IMG/VR virus record: IMGVR_UViG_3300036766_002289
Coordinates: 278,056-342,055 of that record
Strand: one strand, 5' to 3'
Source: a virus
DNA: 64,000 nucleotides
Shown here: positions 62,792-64,000 of the stretch, piece after piece
Layout: every line of letters starts with the position of its first letter
How positions within the stretch are numbered: the first letter of the stretch is position 1
Position numbers and translations under genes: made by a program
The notes under the pieces: generated by a model
Databases searched by the model: none
What the model was told of the DNA's origin: nothing
What the model saw: only the letters and a program-made list of their open reading frames with translations

Positions 62792-64000
62792 ATGGGCCGC
62801 AAGAAGTATACAGACAATCCTTCTGTCAACGATATTATTGTTTTCGACCTTAACACAGAAAACGATGACGGTCTGATTGCCGACCCATTTTCCGTAGAAA
62901 AGATAACTATATTCTACCTAGAAAGAGGTTCGGGAAAAAATAACTTAAAATTAGAAAAAAAATTCAATAACCCAAGTTTACAAGAGCGGTATGATAGGCA
63001 CAGAGAGATAGCTACAAGTGATCCTTCCCTAGATAACATCAAAATATTAAAGGACTTAAAAAACAGTCTAGACGCGACTGCTTTCACCACTCACATTTAT
63101 TATAAAGAAGCTCAATTTGCCATGTCTACGCCAAGTCCCATATGGACAGCAGATGGTAAAGTAAGAAAGCTAGTTAATTTCGTTAATGAAAAAAAGCAAG
63201 TTTTGCCAGGAAGATTTTATTTTGCATGGCAACCGAAAGGTATGAGAGAAGGAACCTACATTATTAGATGGGAGTGGAAACTCGAAGAAAGTGGTACTAT
63301 AAGAGCCGCAGAAAAAACTTTCACTATAAGTGCAGACCCCGAAGAGATTAAAAGCAACAACCTTAATCTAGCCCCAGAGGAGAAGTATGATTTTCTTTTG
63401 AGAAAGTACATGCCAACGATGTATCAAGTAAAGACTAAGCCCAATGATTTAACACCATATGTTTTAGAAAAACTAAATAAGTCTGTAGGTAAAGGATTTC
63501 AAGAAATAGAGAACATAGCAATCCAGCTTTCTACTTTACTCGACCCAGATACAATCAAAACTGATTTTCTACCTTTGCTTGCGAACACTTTTGGTTTGAC
63601 TTTAAGATCAGAGGACTCTGACGCATGGCGAAATCAAATAAGATATGCCCTCAATTTGTATAAAAAGAAAGGCACTTATGAAGGTTTAAGACAAGCCTTG
63701 GATAAGGCTAAGATTACTCTATTAAAACTAACTAATCTCTGGCAGGTTGTCTCCCGCAACATGTGGACAGATGGATTTTTGATTGACAGGGACATAAATC
63801 TTGAGACATTGATATTGGGTTATTTAACCAAAAAGCCAATTAATGATTTAGAAATAGAAATTCGTTCATCGGAAGATTTAAATTATATAAAACTACCAAA
63901 AGAGATCATTAGTTTGCAGGAAGTGCAAGCCCCAGAAACGAAGACTGCTATTATCTGGCAAGGCGGCAATATTACGCCACAGATACCTTTACTAAAAGGG
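62792..64000 (+). CDS. gpI/gp7-type baseplate protein, 3' end outside window
   Basis: 403 codons to the window edge without a stop. The N-terminal 200 residues are beta-rich and unknown. From about residue 245, YVLEKLNKSVGKGFQEIENI, LPLLANTFGLTL and the DAWRNQIRYALNLYKKKGTY, EGLRQAL stretch match the P2 tail protein I domain. The gene overlaps the stop of the wedge gene. Confidence 0.72.
   Translation, partial: MGRKKYTDNPSVNDIIVFDLNTENDDGLIADPFSVEKITIFYLERGSGKNNLKLEKKFNNPSLQERYDRHREIATSDPSLDNIKILKDLKNSLDATAFTTHIYYKEAQFAMSTPSPIWTADGKVRKLVNFVNEKKQVLPGRFYFAWQPKGMREGTYIIRWEWKLEESGTIRAAEKTFTISADPEEIKSNNLNLAPEEKYDFLLRKYMPTMYQVKTKPNDLTPYVLEKLNKSVGKGFQEIENIAIQLSTLLDPDTIKTDFLPLLANTFGLTLRSEDSDAWRNQIRYALNLYKKKGTYEGLRQALDKAKITLLKLTNLWQVVSRNMWTDGFLIDRDINLETLILGYLTKKPINDLEIEIRSSEDLNYIKLPKEIISLQEVQAPETKTAIIWQGGNITPQIPLLKG

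Overview
The window is about 64 kb from a large contractile-tailed bacteriophage (myovirus). The right third carries T4-type virion genes: a tape measure, gp53-, gp25- and gp6-like baseplate wedge proteins, a Cys-rich hub and OB-fold spike, and a P2-gpI-type tail protein. Several of these genes have a T4-type late promoter box just upstream. The left 38 kb is packed with roughly 100 very small, mostly rightward genes, as in the early/accessory region of a large-genome phage. Homing endonucleases (LAGLIDADG and HNH), tRNA genes, a T4 Rnl1-type RNA ligase and a CCA-adding enzyme fit the same picture. Nothing in the sequence identifies the host beyond a bacterium using Shine-Dalgarno sites and the standard code, with TAG as a true stop.

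Layout. 1-16.5 kb: short overlapping genes of mostly unknown function, with three putative metalloproteases or SprT/AEP-type proteins and several genes with broken reading frames. 16.5-24.5 kb: a DUF932-type protein, three HNH endonucleases, a tRNA-Glu, a tRNA-Leu with a truncated tRNA-Leu-like copy beside it, and two small DNA-binding candidates. 24.5-38.5 kb: about 45 short cassettes, each of the form gene, often a gene-end hairpin, a 12-bp element (CYTAGTTGTACC), a leader, then the next gene; this stretch includes the RNA ligase and a P-loop kinase. 38.45-38.86 kb: an AT-rich non-coding boundary. 39-50 kb: a mixed-strand block of enzymes (glycosyltransferases, ClpP-like protease, histidine phosphatase, SprT-like protease, HAD phosphatase, CCA-adding enzyme, and a methylase with nuclease-like neighbours) and a few virion candidates. 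50-64 kb: rightward tail and baseplate operon, open at the window end.

The main unexplained signal is the CYTAGTTGTACC element. I count 71 direct copies and 3 inverted copies between 774 and 38,577, and none in the structural region. It sits between a stop codon (often supplying the TAG itself) and the next start codon, always oriented with the downstream gene. In the 20-38 kb part it is commonly followed by a TGTRAT box about ten bases downstream. I read it as the early/middle promoter or operator system of this phage. A second vocabulary, (C)(T/A)TAAATAAT, replaces it to the right of 39 kb and matches T4-type late promoters.

Functionally, the RNA ligase, P-loop kinase, SAK-type HAD protein, CCA-adding enzyme and tRNA genes without encoded CCA form a plausible tRNA maintenance and repair kit. 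Several otherwise unrelated proteins in the late block share a short N-terminal motif (F-x-x-W/F/Y-L/I-x-x-K-E type), which may be a capsid-targeting tag. Apparent single-base or short frame breaks recur (4.8, 7.9, 11.2, 13.8, 16.4 and 39.7 kb). One lies exactly on an A-AAA-AAG slippery site inside a glycosyltransferase gene, and one is a 12-bp hairpin flanked by a repeated GAATT.
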